Shown here piece by piece: positions 44,161 to 55,859 of a DNA stretch of 64,000 nucleotides. Position 1 is the stretch's first letter. Each line of letters starts with the position of its first letter. Under the pieces are notes generated by a model. It saw only the letters and a program-made list of their open reading frames with translations. It searched no databases and was not told the origin of the DNA. Location: positions 7,391,501 through 7,455,500 of the forward strand of contig CM055868.1 in assembly GCA_029582165.1 (NCBI GenBank), given 5' to 3'. The translations under genes were made by a program, and so were the position numbers. The stretch comes from Portulaca oleracea. Lineage: Eukaryota > Streptophyta > Magnoliopsida > Caryophyllales > Portulacaceae.

Positions 44161-45109
44161 TATTTATATAGTAAAAGAGAATATCACTTGTGTTTTGATG
44201 CTTTTTTCTTTTGCAGGTAGCTTGCCATCCTACTTTGGTTATTAGAGTATTGAGCTACCTTATAATTCAATCTATAATTAAATTATACTATGTATTGTAC
44301 CTACATATGTTGCTACCACTTTCATCCTCATCTTAAATGCAATGGCACTGTTAGATTGGTGGATTGTGATGTTTTTTTTTTTGGATTTTATTGTTCTTAC
44401 TAAATAAACATTAAACTTATTTTCCTTGATTCTCAATGGAAATTGATAAATTATATACAAGTAATATAGATATTAAGTTTTAAATTATATTCAATGTTTC
44501 TAAAAGTTATAATTATATATTTTCTAAAATTTATGATATAGTAAAGGATTATGCTATTAAATTTAATATCACATATTTTTTGATACTTTAATCGAATCAA
44601 CTCGTTCATTAGACATATTTTAATCATCTTTTGTAAACAAACATAATGAATAAAAATATTTTTTATATAACATTTATATATTATATTATATTTTTACAAT
44701 TGAATCATATCATTTTTTTTCAATTTAATATTTAATAATATAATTTTATGCTAAACTAAGACACCTAAACTTTATCTTATATATCCCAAAATTCATACCA
44801 TTTTGACATAGTTTCAAAGTTTTAGAAAAAAACATATGAATTTCCCCGTTCTTTTATACGACTGGTTGTAGTTGGTTGCGGTGCGGTGCGGTGGGGAAGA
44901 AATACGGTGGGTTGGAAAAGTTGTGGTGGGTTGGGGAAAGTTGTGGTGGGTTGTGGTTGAATAATTGTAAATGGGTTTGTACATTTGAAATTGAAAAAAA
45001 AGTAGATTGTAATGGATTGTGGTAGGTTGTGGTGGGTTATGATGGAATATAAAAAGTAGTGGTGTAGTGTGGAACCGCAACCAATAAGCTGCATTAAAAA
45101 ACGGGGTCT
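44161..45109. other. Non-coding interval between two Helitron-type ends
   Basis: AT-rich. From 44860 to 45070 there are G/T-rich repeats (GGTGCGGTGCGG, GTGGGTTG motifs) but no gene. It may be the body of a second non-autonomous Helitron ending at 45142. Confidence 0.45.
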
Positions 45110-45110
45110 T

Positions 45111-45142
45111 AGCCCGTGCATTGCACGGGCCAAATCAACTAG
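45111..45142 (+). other. Helitron-type 3' terminus B
   Basis: GCCCGTGCATTGCACGGGC, a perfect hairpin, is followed by CAAATCAACTAG and T. It is nearly identical in layout to terminus A, 982 bases away. Confidence 0.78.
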
Positions 45143-45263
45143 TTATTGATAATTTTTTTAAAAGCAAACCAAGCTTGGAATTTGTATTATATTGAAACTA
45201 TTATATGATAAGTAGTTTTTTTAAGAAAATGAATTACATCGATTTATTACTTGTCAATGTCTT

Positions 45264-46054
45264 TGTAACATCAGATTTCTTGGGTTTTTAGTGATCTATT
45301 TCCTAAACAGATACAAATTAATTAGCGGAATATTCATAACAATCACAAAACAATTAATCATCCAGGAAAGAGTACAACTGCAAAAGTTTAGTATTATACC
45401 TGATCAGCGATCGGGCTGAAGAAGAGGTTGACATTTGAGATTACAATGCAAAAATCCTCTACTGTAGGTCTACGCAGCACTTCGGGAACTCGATTGCTAG
45501 ATCGACTCGATTGAGATTGATCTCAATCTAAGATGTATGTGTTTAGGTTATTTTGTAGATTATTTCATGAAACAATATAGATAACTGCAAACTAAGAGAG
45601 AGAGGAACTCAGGAAATCACCCTGCTATATCTTTAGAAGTCTCAAACAGCTGATTGATTAATTTCTCAAGTAGACTCCCTATTTATAGTATGTGTTGGGT
45701 GACTTGGAGAAGGGGTTGACAAAACCCCAGTAACCAACTTCTCTTAAAACAACATCTGAGGCCCAATACGGTCCGTGTTCACCCAACACGGTCCGTGTTC
45801 ACCCAACAAAGTCCGTGTTGTGTTGATTTCTACAAGAAATCAACTTCTAATACTTTCCAAAATAATATTTTATTATTTTGGGCTACATACATCATTCCAA
45901 GATACTGACTTGTGTGACCCAGTAGGACCGAATAATATTTGTAATCAAACATATTTAATTACCGAATATGGAGGTCTCTAGCAAGATATATAATCACTAT
46001 ATTATTTTGGCTTAAACTCTAAATATATCAAACATTGTCGAGACACTCCCAACA
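45264..46054 (-). repeat. 3' LTR of the decayed copia element
   Basis: On the minus strand it begins TGTTGGGAGTGTCTCG right after GGGACAAGTGGGTGAT, the usual purine-rich context before such LTRs, and ends GATGTTACA. Internally, three ACACGGTCCGTGT-like palindromes lie near 45770-45820. Similar palindromes occur in the LTR of the copia at 59.5 kb. Confidence 0.65.
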
Positions 46055-46387
46055 ATCACCCACTTGTCCCATAAGTGTTTGATTCCTCAAATTTCCTTGT
46101 CTCTTACTGCCTCAAATCCGGATAAGGTAAGCTAACGTCATCCTTATGTAAATACTGAATGTTCCTCGATCTCCGAGTCAGACTTTGAAAAACAGATGAT
46201 CATATATTGATCCATCTGAGCTCAGCCAAGCATTTTCAGTCTAAGCTCATCGAGTGACCAACGAGACAACTATCCCTAATAGGGAGGACAATGCCATCTT
46301 GTTCAACTACACATCCTCATATGCTCCAACTGTAACCCATTCACCGCCTTTATGGCCTCCTGTTACGAAAGGCGTTGGACGCGCTCC

Positions 46388-47727
46388 TGATAAGTGCTTT
46401 TTATAACTATGTTTTTAGGGGATTTTGATAGTGAATTAGGGATAACTTTAATCGTAAATCTTGATTTATATCCCAATTTCCCTATTACGCTTGATGTTAT
46501 TGTTTTTTTATGCAAATTTGTAGGTTTTGAGGCCAAGATACCAACATTCTCTCAACTTTTTGCAAGAATGGACACACCATGGGCCTCCATAGATGACAAC
46601 CAGACCGTGACATGAATTTGGAACGAAACGGAGCAAAACCTGGACGGCCAGAGGCCACCGCGGTTAGCCTGTGGTGAGCCCCACGTTCCGTGGTACTGAC
46701 TGTACGGATAGGCTGACTAGTTTTCGCGAATAGAAAAAGAGAGGAGGAAGCGGTTACTCGAGGATTCATTCATTCCTTCGTTCTTCTTGGCAGTCAAGGA
46801 GAGAAAGAGAGCCCTAATACTTCCATCCTACTCCTCTTCCCCTCCATTAAGATTCAAGATTGAATCGAGTCAAGAGAGGCAAGGATCAAGATTTGAGAAG
46901 AAAGTAGCGGCGTTCGCGGAGAAAGTTTCACCCCAGGATCGAAAGACTTAATCGGGACGTATTCTTCGCAGTTTGTTCATTCTTTTCGCATTCCTTCTTT
47001 GTTTTGAGATTTGATTATGATGATTGGAACTTGCTTCGTGCTTTCATTATTGAATGTAAGTGAGTAGATTCCTTGAATTATAGGGTTTTGCAACCCGAAA
47101 CAATGTAGTTTGATTGAATGTTCTTAGTTTGTGCGTGAATTCTTGCTTTGAATCAATAGAAGGTTGTGTTCTTCATGTCCATATGTGTTCTTAAGGTCTG
47201 GAATAATTGTGTTTTGAGATTAACCTGAGAAGTGTTGAAAGGTGAATTAGGATAATCTGGCTACCAACCTTTCTGCCTAGTTTTGTGAAATTTGAGAAAA
47301 GAATAGCAGACTGGGGAACCTTTTTGATAACCAGAATATTTGAGACCTTCAACTTTGATTAACTTGAAAAACATACGAAAGTTGTAATTTAGGTTACTTG
47401 AAGTAGTTCTATTAGCATTGAAAGAGCAGTAGAATTCATATGGTTATCGTTCTTGATTCGACTTGAATGGATGATTGTGCAAACTAGGTTCTAAGTGTCA
47501 AACTCATTGTTAGGAAATCAATTCCTTAGAAGTCTTTCTCCCTTGATTAAATCCTAGATAAATTTTCCTGCTTTATTAGTCTTAATTGGTAGTTAAAACC
47601 TTTATAAAACCAAAATATGTTAGCTTAGCAATCACATAGAGAGCTAGTTAAATGCGTTGCTAATTGAGTCTCTGTGGGATCGACCTTGACGTGCTACACC
47701 GTACACCGTGCGCTTGCGGCCCTGTCA
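46388..47727. mobile_element. Solo LTR, about 1.34 kb, TSD GCTCC
   Basis: It begins TGATAAGTGCTTTTTATAAC and ends GCGGCCCTGTCA, with the perfect 5-bp duplication GCTCC on both sides (46383-46387 and 47728-47732). GAGTCTCTGTGGGATCGACC near the right end is a phrase I associate with gypsy (Athila/Tat-type) LTRs. No internal region remains, so it arose by recombination between two LTRs. It interrupts the older copia element. Confidence 0.85.
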
Positions 47728-47732
47728 GCTCC

Positions 47733-49859
47733 AAAGTTATAACAGACCATGTAGTTTATGTAACAGACTCAGGATTTAGGAATTATCCTTGAGTAACGAG
47801 AGCTCTTATGACATTCACAACTGAAAGAGCTCCCATTGCAGGTCTGTTCGGTAGTTGTTTTGAACATTACCCGTGTGATTGATTTATGATCTCTCAACAT
47901 CAATATGATCACGAAACTTGATCATCACCTCAACCCTACATGCTAATTGTTATTATATTATCATTGTACCTACATGGTACTACAATTAGGAACTAAGTCG
48001 ACTGTCGACTATGATTAGCGTGATCAAGTTCACTTAATGGGGTTTCATAAATCAGACCTCATCTAATTTCCCATTTTGAGTTCGCTAACCATTTTGGACA
48101 TTTACATAATTCTATACCACAATTGATGTAAAGCTTGAATTTTATCCTTATTGATGAATCAACAAGGTCATAATTCATGAACAATTCATGTAAACTTGAC
48201 TTCTTCACATTCTGGAATGTGTTTAACACCTATTGCCCATGCATGACTATCATGCTTTAACTGCAATAGGGGTTTAGTCCACAATACTTGCAATGAACAT
48301 TGCACATTTTTATACCATCTCCACTAACGACCTTTCGTATTGGGTGATATCTCCAGAACTCATGTTTGGATTCGTAGTGAGCTTCAGTTCCTTTGCTTGA
48401 GTGATGGGTCCTATCAATAAAAGTTCATTCCTCTTGCAAGGCTAGAAACAACACCCAGTTCTAATACGAACTTCACAATCCTAACAGTTTCTGTCGCAAC
48501 TTCTAAAGTCGCGTCATACTTGTCTTATTTGTAGAATCAAACTCGTATCATGTTAGGAACCTCTTCCAGCTTACTCGAAAAACCTCTCAGACAAATTGTA
48601 CAAGTTTCATTGACCTTTCAGATAATCATACCTTTCTGACATAGATGTAGCATAAGTGTAACTCTTCACACTTGCTTTTATCAGCTACTGTAGACTAAGA
48701 ACATATCCTTAGTTTTTTTCATACATATACATAATGTATATGCTATTTTAGGCTTTGAACATTTCGTGACATACATTAATCCCATGCATGAAGCACGAGT
48801 AATATGTCACATCCTTTTTAGGTCTCTTGATTGTTTTAATACAACTAAATTCGTCTAAGGATATGCCATGATTCATGGAATTAATCCAATCTTGAAGTGG
48901 GTTGAACTATTCAACACCTAATCAACTTTGATTCAACCAATCCAAATCTTTAATCTATCATTATAGATCTTGTCTCTAAGAAAATTCATAGCCCCACCAA
49001 TCTTTCATTTTGAAAATTATTCCCAAGTCAACCTCAGTAGATTGTAACATAGGAATCTTTTTCTTAATAGGTAGTATGTCAATCACATATATTATCAGGA
49101 ACACATTGCTCCCACTGAACTTTTTATAAACACAAGATTATTTTAGCATTTCTCAGTACATCAAACCTTTTGATGCCCTGGTCAAAGTGATCGATGGTTC
49201 CAACTCCTAAAAGTTCCCTTAAGACCACAAACGGTCTCTTGAAGCTTACAAGAATTCCAACCAAAACCCTTTGGTTGTGTTAAGGACACATCATCCTTCC
49301 AAATCAAATATTGAAGGCGATATTGAAATCTATCAGTCATATCTCTCAGTCATACTATGAAACTATGGCTAGGAGTATCTTAACGAACCTTATATTTTAC
49401 CTTAAAGGCCCTCTTATGCCTGACGGCTCACACCTTTAGGCAAGTCAACCAAGTTTTAAACTCGGTTTCGTACATGGAGTCGATCTTGGATTTCATAGAA
49501 TCATGACATGCTAAAGCTTCTTTGTAGTAGGTAGAGACATTACTTTCTAAAAGTAACACCTCACGCCCATCCATAGGAGATCGATATCTCCGTGGATAAC
49601 AGAGTTGTTTACCTGACCTTGCTTAGTTAGAGTATGGTCCATGACACCTCCTCCTCAACTTTTAAGGAACTTCTTCTACCTCAACCTCATCGTAATTTTC
49701 TGACCAATAGGAAAATATCGAAAGGAACCAAGTAGCGGAGTATTAGGGGATGATTATAGTGTTTGTGTCTCTTGAACTCCGGTAAGTTTAAAAACTCTCT
49801 CACTCTTTCTCTTAGAGACAAACATACTCTCTAAGAAGAAAACATTTGAGATACAAACA
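47733..49859 (-). pseudogene. pol: copia reverse transcriptase region, heavily decayed
   Basis: Recognisable only in pieces on the minus strand. Near 49130-49060 a stretch resembles GSNVFLIIYVIDILPI, the catalytic YVDD region with the key residues mutated. Near 49000-48940 MKD and FLRDKIYNDRL resemble the segment that follows it. Stops occur in all frames. Non-functional. Confidence 0.6.
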
Positions 49860-50470
49860 CTATGGTATACAACAGTTTGTAGACCTCTCTCTTTCAGAAA
49901 ACAATTCAAGAACGTTTCCTCTCCATGTCATATATGGTGTCTTCTTTAATGCTTTAGATAATTCTTGTTCAGTATTTAGAGCTATGGTTAATAGCGTGTG
50001 TCCCAAAAAGGTAACCGGTAATGCTGACTTGACCATTATTGATGGCACCATATCTAATAAGGTGTAATTACTCTTTTCAGACACGCCATTGTATTATGGT
50101 CTTCCTGGAGGAGAGAGTTGTGAAACAATTCCCCACTCTCTAGGATGGTCAGTGAAATCTTGGCTCAAATACTCGCCTCCTCGATCTAATTGAAGGGTTT
50201 AGATTGTCCTGCCAAGTTGGTTTTGTACTTCACTTTAAAATTCTTTGAATATTCCAAAGAATTTACACTCATGATACATTAAGTAGACATATCTATGTCT
50301 ACTAAAATCGTCACTAAAAGTGATGAAATAGTACGATAAACCATCCTCTAGCACTAGTGCTCATAGGCCCAAGCACATCAGTATGTATGCATCCTATCAA
50401 GTCAGTAGTTCTCTCACCAATTCCAGTACGAGGTGATTTAGTCATCTTACCCATCAGACATGCTTCTTAA
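49860..50470 (-). pseudogene. pol: copia integrase region, decayed
   Basis: On the minus strand the sequence begins near 50455 with GKMTKSPRTGIGERTTDLI, then HTDVLGPMSTSARG. It continues through SDDFSRHRYVYLM and DRGGEYLSQDF, the integrase catalytic core, and NGVSEKSNYTLLDMV near 50095. Frames switch several times and there are stops. The order and spacing match copia integrase. Non-functional. Confidence 0.75.
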
Positions 50471-50480
50471 AACTTCAATT

Positions 50481-51528
50481 TTTTGAAGTTGAGGTTTTCA
50501 GAAGTCTTGTACTCTGCAGTTTCTGAATGCATTTCTGATTAATATGACTAAGCTTACAGTCCTAGAGATATGTTTTTATTTGAGTCATTTGTTCAAACTC
50601 TTCGCTCAACCATTAGCACCCTTTTGATCGTATCTAGGTGATCTCGTTGTCTTGTCAAGTCTACTTCATTCTAGAAATTTTTAAACTATTTTAACATTCT
50701 AGCTCTAGATGTATCTCATGGACATGAATTACCATGGCTTATGTGGTTCTTCTTTGAAGGTTTGAAGTAATTCATCCCTTGTACCTGCGCTCAATGACTT
50801 AGGTGGTTCTTCACTTGGGATGGCGTTCGCCGGGGAAAGAAGGGTTGGGTGGGTTTGTCTTGGGGTTGGGTAAAAATTGGACCTGGCGTTAGAATAGGCC
50901 CGATTAAAACATTTTTATTTTTTTAACAATAGAATTGGACTGAACGAAGAAAAAATCCGTCGCAAGGTGTAAAATTTTGTCACCTCAGACTAAATTCAAC
51001 ATGGATCGAGCGACAAACACTATTCCGTTATAATTTCCATCCCAATATGACAAGTTTTTAGTAGTGGTAGCGCATTTCAAAACCATTTCTTAACATTTAA
51101 CCAATGATTTAAGGTTTTGTTTAAGTAGTTAAGTTAATTGGTTCTTTTCTTTCTAAAATAGATTTTAGATTTAAAGCCAAGTTACATCACATTTATTTGT
51201 GCAAAATTAAAGAAAGTCTTTGTATATATAATCCAAGGTTTAATAGTACCAGCTATTTTCGCTGGAAATTTTATCTTTAAAACTTTCGAGTGAAAATAAA
51301 AATCTCAAAAAATGAATTATTTTTGGTTTTTAGTTCAATCAAAGTTTTAAGAGACTTTCACTAAAAAGGGGAAAAAAAACTTTCACGCAAAAAGGATAAC
51401 GAATAAAAAAACACAAGAAGAGGTAAAGGTTTAGGCTAAACCTAGAGGAGAAAATGAAAAAAAGGGGAGAAGGTGGGGTTTGTTGAGAGAGAACTTGCAT
51501 TCGTTTACCTTAATTTGTAACTTTTTTT

Positions 51529-51597
<69 letters not shown>

Positions 51598-52690
51598 AAA
51601 CTCGAACTCGACATTTCTCTTTGCGCAGAGTTTCTATCTACCTATCTCTCTCTCCAACACTTCTTTTATGCACCCGTCCATTACAACCACCACAAAACAC
51701 TCTTCATCACAAAATTATAAACCCCATCATCGAGTATGAAAATTAATAACCGCCACCTTAGGATCTCTCCCTTCCCACTCAAAATCCTGACTTATATGAA
51801 GTTGGGTAGATAATATTGATTGGCGAGGCCTTGAAGTTCTTTTCAAGAAACTGAATAGGTTAGCATTCTTACTTCGAAAATTTTTGATTTTCTCATCTTT
51901 GCATTTAATTCCTAGAATGATACTATCTTAGCTTTGTATGGTTTCAAACGATTTCTTATTTAGTTTCTTGACTTCAGGCATACTATTGAGACTGTAGTTC
52001 TGGAGTCGAGATACTTCAAACAAGGGAACTATTTAGCAAGTAATTCAAGCTCTTGGTATGTGTCTAATCGTTGCTTGTGGATTGACACCCGATCTAAATT
52101 ATAACTCGATTCAGGAAACTCAAAATTCCATCATAAAACTTTAGTTTCTCCAAAGAATTTATGTATGTGATTCCCTAAATTAGATGAGTTTATTGTTAAT
52201 CTGGAATTCTCCATTTCTTGTTGGATTAGGCAAATTGACTAGACCCAATTGATGTGAATCGAATGACTCAAAAATGGTTGAATTGATAAGATATGACCGG
52301 AACTTTTTACACACCAAAATTCTTCTTCTTCAATCTTCCCGTCATATATTATATTGAAATAAAAATTCAAGAGACTCAAAAATCAATTTAAATGAAATTT
52401 GATTCAATTTGAAACCAACTAATCCAATCCAACCTCGATTGTCATGTCTGCTTCTTCCATACATGTCAAGTTTTGATACTTGAATGTGTCCTTGTACAAA
52501 GGAGTACTTACGTCGTGTCATGAAGATCTGAGCTTCCTAATATGTTGTCAACTCTGCTATAAGCAAATTTAGGTGTTAAGATTGATGATCACTATGAAAC
52601 AAATAGGAATTAAGTCTAATTTAATCAAATAAAACATAGGGATAAAAGCCTTAGGCTAGGGGATCACTACATAATGATGCTTTTTTAATC
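50481..52690. other. Intergenic sequence, no gene recognised
   Basis: It includes the CT microsatellite at 51531-51597. GC content is slightly higher near 50800-51000. The stretch 51480-51760 has CT-rich leader-like sequence that could be a promoter or 5' untranslated region, but no convincing coding frame follows. Confidence 0.4.
51531..51597. repeat. (CT)n microsatellite
   Basis: About 33 CT units with one TTT interruption near 51585. Confidence 0.97.
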
Positions 52691-52693
52691 AAT

Positions 52694-53036
52694 CACTGTT
52701 AAAAATGTTTATATTACTGACCACTTTTTCCAACCGATTTAAGACGGTCGGAAAAACCAACCGTTTTAGCAATCATTTCATATTTTTCTATTTATCTAAT
52801 TATTTTTCTAGTTTTAGGTGGAAGAACGGTAGGAAATTCTAACCACTTTCGCTATAATGATGGGAAACTTTTCCTACAAATCTTTTTCATACTGTTTGAA
52901 AATGGTTAGAAAAAAGGTTTGTAAAATAATTGGAAAATTAGAAAAATATGAAATGGTTATTAAACCGATTAATTTTTCCAACGGTTTCAAATTGGTTAGA
53001 AAAAAAATGATCGGTAATAAACACATTTTAGCCGTG
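52694..53036. mobile_element. CACTA-type foldback MITE 2
   Basis: The left end is CACTGTTAAAAATG and the right end CATTTTAGCCGTG. AAT on both sides (52691-52693, 53037-53039) is the expected 3-bp duplication. The interior shares the TTCCAACCGATTT / AAATTGGTTAGAA pattern and the order of motifs with the MITE at 38365, but is more diverged and shorter, so it is an older copy or different subfamily. Confidence 0.78.
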
Positions 53037-53039
53037 AAT

Positions 53040-53428
53040 TAATTCGCAACATTTAAAACCATCTATCTTTCATTTCCAGAAGCATTACATTGATTCAATC
53101 AAATTCCAATAGTTGTCCACATGCCCCAAGAATTAATCAACAAGCCATCAAAAAGTCCATGACCATCAAGGTAATTAAAGCATACCTAATGCATCTAGGC
53201 CTAGGGGAGGACATAACACTATTAGCGTTGTTGGGAATGTTAGCATTAGTGTAGTAGCATGAGGTTGCCGGTAAGGTAATGCATTAGCGTTCCTAATTTT
53301 TTTGTTATTTTGCCTTCTATTTGATTGTGTTGTACATGAAAGTTTAGCTCTTCCTCTAACGCATGGAGTGCACAAGTATGCATCATTATGCTTCCGCTAG
53401 CTTCTTGGTTTCATGATTTTTCAAATTG
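53040..53428. other. Intergenic sequence
   Basis: No gene or element recognised. Confidence 0.5.
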
Positions 53429-53433
53429 GTTTT

Positions 53434-54412
53434 TGAAAGAACCCTAGAGGGGGGTGAATAGGGTTATTAAAATTTTCTGCACAAATGATCACTTATAAAG
53501 GACGTTAGGTTCTTAATCTAACTAGATTAAGATTCAATATAATGCAGGAATAAGATAAAGGACAATAAGCGTATATTGAACAACTTTCTTTATTATATTG
53601 AAATAGAATGAAGTAATACAACCTGAGATGAATGTCCTTAGGTTATACACAGAACTGAGCGCCTTGCAAAGGACGCTTCTTATTTTATGAATAACAACAC
53701 CCATCAAAATCACCGTTTGGTGTTTAAACTCAATCGATCCTAAGTCCGTCTAGGAATCGGTTTTACAAGTATCAATCAACCCTAAATCCGTTAAAGATTG
53801 ATTACACTCAACTTCTAACAAACACAACAACTCGCAAGAACACAAAATAGAAAACGCTATTTCTATTCGAACACCCGATTTCTTCCGTGGAATCGTTAAC
53901 TTCTTCAATCTTCAATTCCTCTATTTATAAGTGTATTGATATCAGCAAAATAGAGACGTTGGGATTGATTCTTCCTTGATCTTTTCCTTCTTTGTATTTG
54001 TCTTTCCTTCCAATCTTGCTCCGATCTTCTTTCCTTCTTATGAGATTTCCGGAAATTGTAATCTTATCTTTCTTCCAATTTCTTGATTGATTATTTCCTA
54101 CAAATCAAAGTAGATGCAATCAATTAGTCTGATTAGAAATATGGATAGAAAGATTGGATATTAATTTTCCAGAAAACTTCCCTATTTCGACTGTGCTTTT
54201 CAAAACTCCTCTCATAGGATGAACGTCCTTATGCTGCCTTGGGTGAACGTCCTTATGATGCCTTGGGTGAATGTCCTTCTGCCTTCTTGAGGTTTCTTTC
54301 CTTGCGCATTATATCTTTTCTGGATATTCGAATTTTGACTTTCATTCAAAACTGATCCAGTTGCCAAGGTCCTTGAGCCTGAGTCTATCAATGTCCTAGA
54401 GGGGTTCTAACA
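53434..54412 (-). mobile_element. Solo LTR, about 0.98 kb, TSD GTTTT
   Basis: On the minus strand it starts TGTTAGAACCCCTCTAGG and ends CTCTAGGGTTCTTTCA. The 5-bp repeat GTTTT flanks it (53429-53433 and 54413-54417). ACCCTAGAGGGGGGTGAATAGG, seen on the plus strand near the left end, is a phrase common in plant retrotransposon LTRs. Near 54215-54285 GAACGTCCTTATG(A/C)TGCCTTGGGT is repeated. The strand is inferred from the TG start. No internal region is present. Confidence 0.72.
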
Positions 54413-54417
54413 GTTTT

Positions 54418-54911
54418 CAAAGGTTTTCCTACTGGGTCTCTTTTCTGCTTAAACTAGTTTCTAAAATGGTTCTTGAAAAGCTTTTGTGGTCCGCAAGTAC
54501 CAACCTCTCCATGAACTCTAGTTTATGGGGTTAAACTGCCTACATCTATATCTTCCAAACCGTACTCAAAACACGTTTCTCCTGGGAGATTGTTTTCGTT
54601 ATTGTTGCCGCTGCTGCACCAAGGCCATCAAAAGGCCAAATTATGCAGAACTCCTAGTTTTTTTAATAGTAAGCATCAGAATCATCCATCAAGTTCTTCT
54701 TAAACTCAATAGAATAGTATTAAAATTCATTCCAAACTCTGATCACAAAAAATGAAGAAAAATGAGGAAAATCCAAATACAATCATAAACTCAAATCACT
54801 GATACCAAATAATGAGACTAAAAGCATAATCATGATTCATCCAAACTTAAGTAAAAATTTAGCACTAATCATCTCAAGACTTAATAAACAGCCACTAAGT
54901 GAAAACATGAT
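54418..54911. other. Intergenic sequence
   Basis: No gene or element recognised; a 76-codon ORF at 54525 has no visible similarity. Confidence 0.45.
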
Positions 54912-55155
54912 ATTACCTTCGTCCCAAAATGTTTACCATTATAACTAGCTCATTTGTTCCAATCTGTTTGTCACTTTTACAATATCAATAACTGTTTTTC
55001 CTTTTTATCCCTAATAAATAAATTTAGTTTCATCAACTATTATTCTCAATTAATACATGTGGCAATTCTAAAAAATGTTCACCCCAAATATAAGATGCAT
55101 TTGACTCTTCAGGTTAGTTAGAGTGACAATCAAATTGGGGTGGAGGCAGTATTGA
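54912..55155. mobile_element. Degenerate Stowaway-like MITE
   Basis: The left end, TTACCTTCGTCCCAAAATG, resembles the CTCCCTCCGTCCCAAAATG Stowaway consensus. The right end, CAAATTGGGGTGGAGGCAGTA, is a weak complement. TA-like dinucleotides flank both sides. Old and eroded. Confidence 0.5.
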
Positions 55156-55859
55156 TTATTGAGAAAGAAAATAAAGGGATTAGAGAAAATTAATACTAGA
55201 CTTGGCTAGATAACTGTCAAAAACTCAAAATAATAATGATATAATAATCTCATCACTCAACCTTTAACAATTTCTCAAAATCACCTAAAGTTTTTTTAGT
55301 GAACATAATCTTCATTGGCCGCTAATCAATTCCTCCTTGTTCGTATACTAGACTTGGTAGATGTCGTTATCAAAGAGTTTGCATCATTGCTCAGGCTAAT
55401 TGATTTTAGGATTGTGGCTTCCACCAGACCATAGTGTTCAATATGTTCATCAATTCAAGTAAGGCCTTTTTTTGTTTGTCGTCACTGTGTGCTTTACTTT
55501 CTACATATTTATGGTTAAATGAGATGATTACTTTTCGAAGGGAGCTTAAGTATTAGGTGCATGGATAAGGTGTGCTCTCTTACGACTACCTTATACTTGA
55601 TCGTTCTGTTCGATTAGTTTATACTTGATGGGTGTGTTTGGTAGAAAGGAAAATGTTGTCGAGAAAAATATTTTTCAAGCTTTTTGTGTTTGGTACCAAA
55701 AAAATTAGGAAAGCATTTTCCAAACAAAATCATTTCCCCCCAAATTAAAGGAAGAAAATTGACTTCCCATATTTAATAGAAGATAATTATTTTCCACTTT
55801 TAGTTGTCCGATCAGTTTCTAGAGAAACTTTAATTATAATATAATAGGGTATATATTAC
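55156..55859. other. Intergenic sequence
   Basis: No gene recognised. GTGTTTGGTAGAAAGGAAAATG near 55634 begins a stretch resembling common plant MITE sequence, without a clear partner. Confidence 0.4.

Larger units (their letters stand above)
45264..50480 (-). mobile_element. Decayed copia retrotransposon, minus strand
   Basis: Running right to left are integrase, reverse transcriptase-like and 3' LTR sequences in copia order, all with stops and indels. The solo LTR 46388-47727 is inserted in it. The 5' LTR and gag are not recognisable right of 50480, so the element is truncated or too decayed there. Degree of decay shows it is much older than the copia at 8967-14148. Confidence 0.75.

Noticed and set aside
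44814..45133. Pro/Thr/Asn/His-rich minus-strand frames
   Set aside because: They are reverse reading of GTGGGTTG simple repeats within the presumed Helitron body.
46497..46769. 90-codon minus-strand frame
   Set aside because: It lies within the solo LTR and has no similarity that I can see.
51480..51746. 88-codon frame with a long Ser-Leu repeat
   Set aside because: It is produced by the CT microsatellite.
53175..53375. Minus-strand 66-codon frame
   Set aside because: No recognisable motif, no neighbours and no composition shift.
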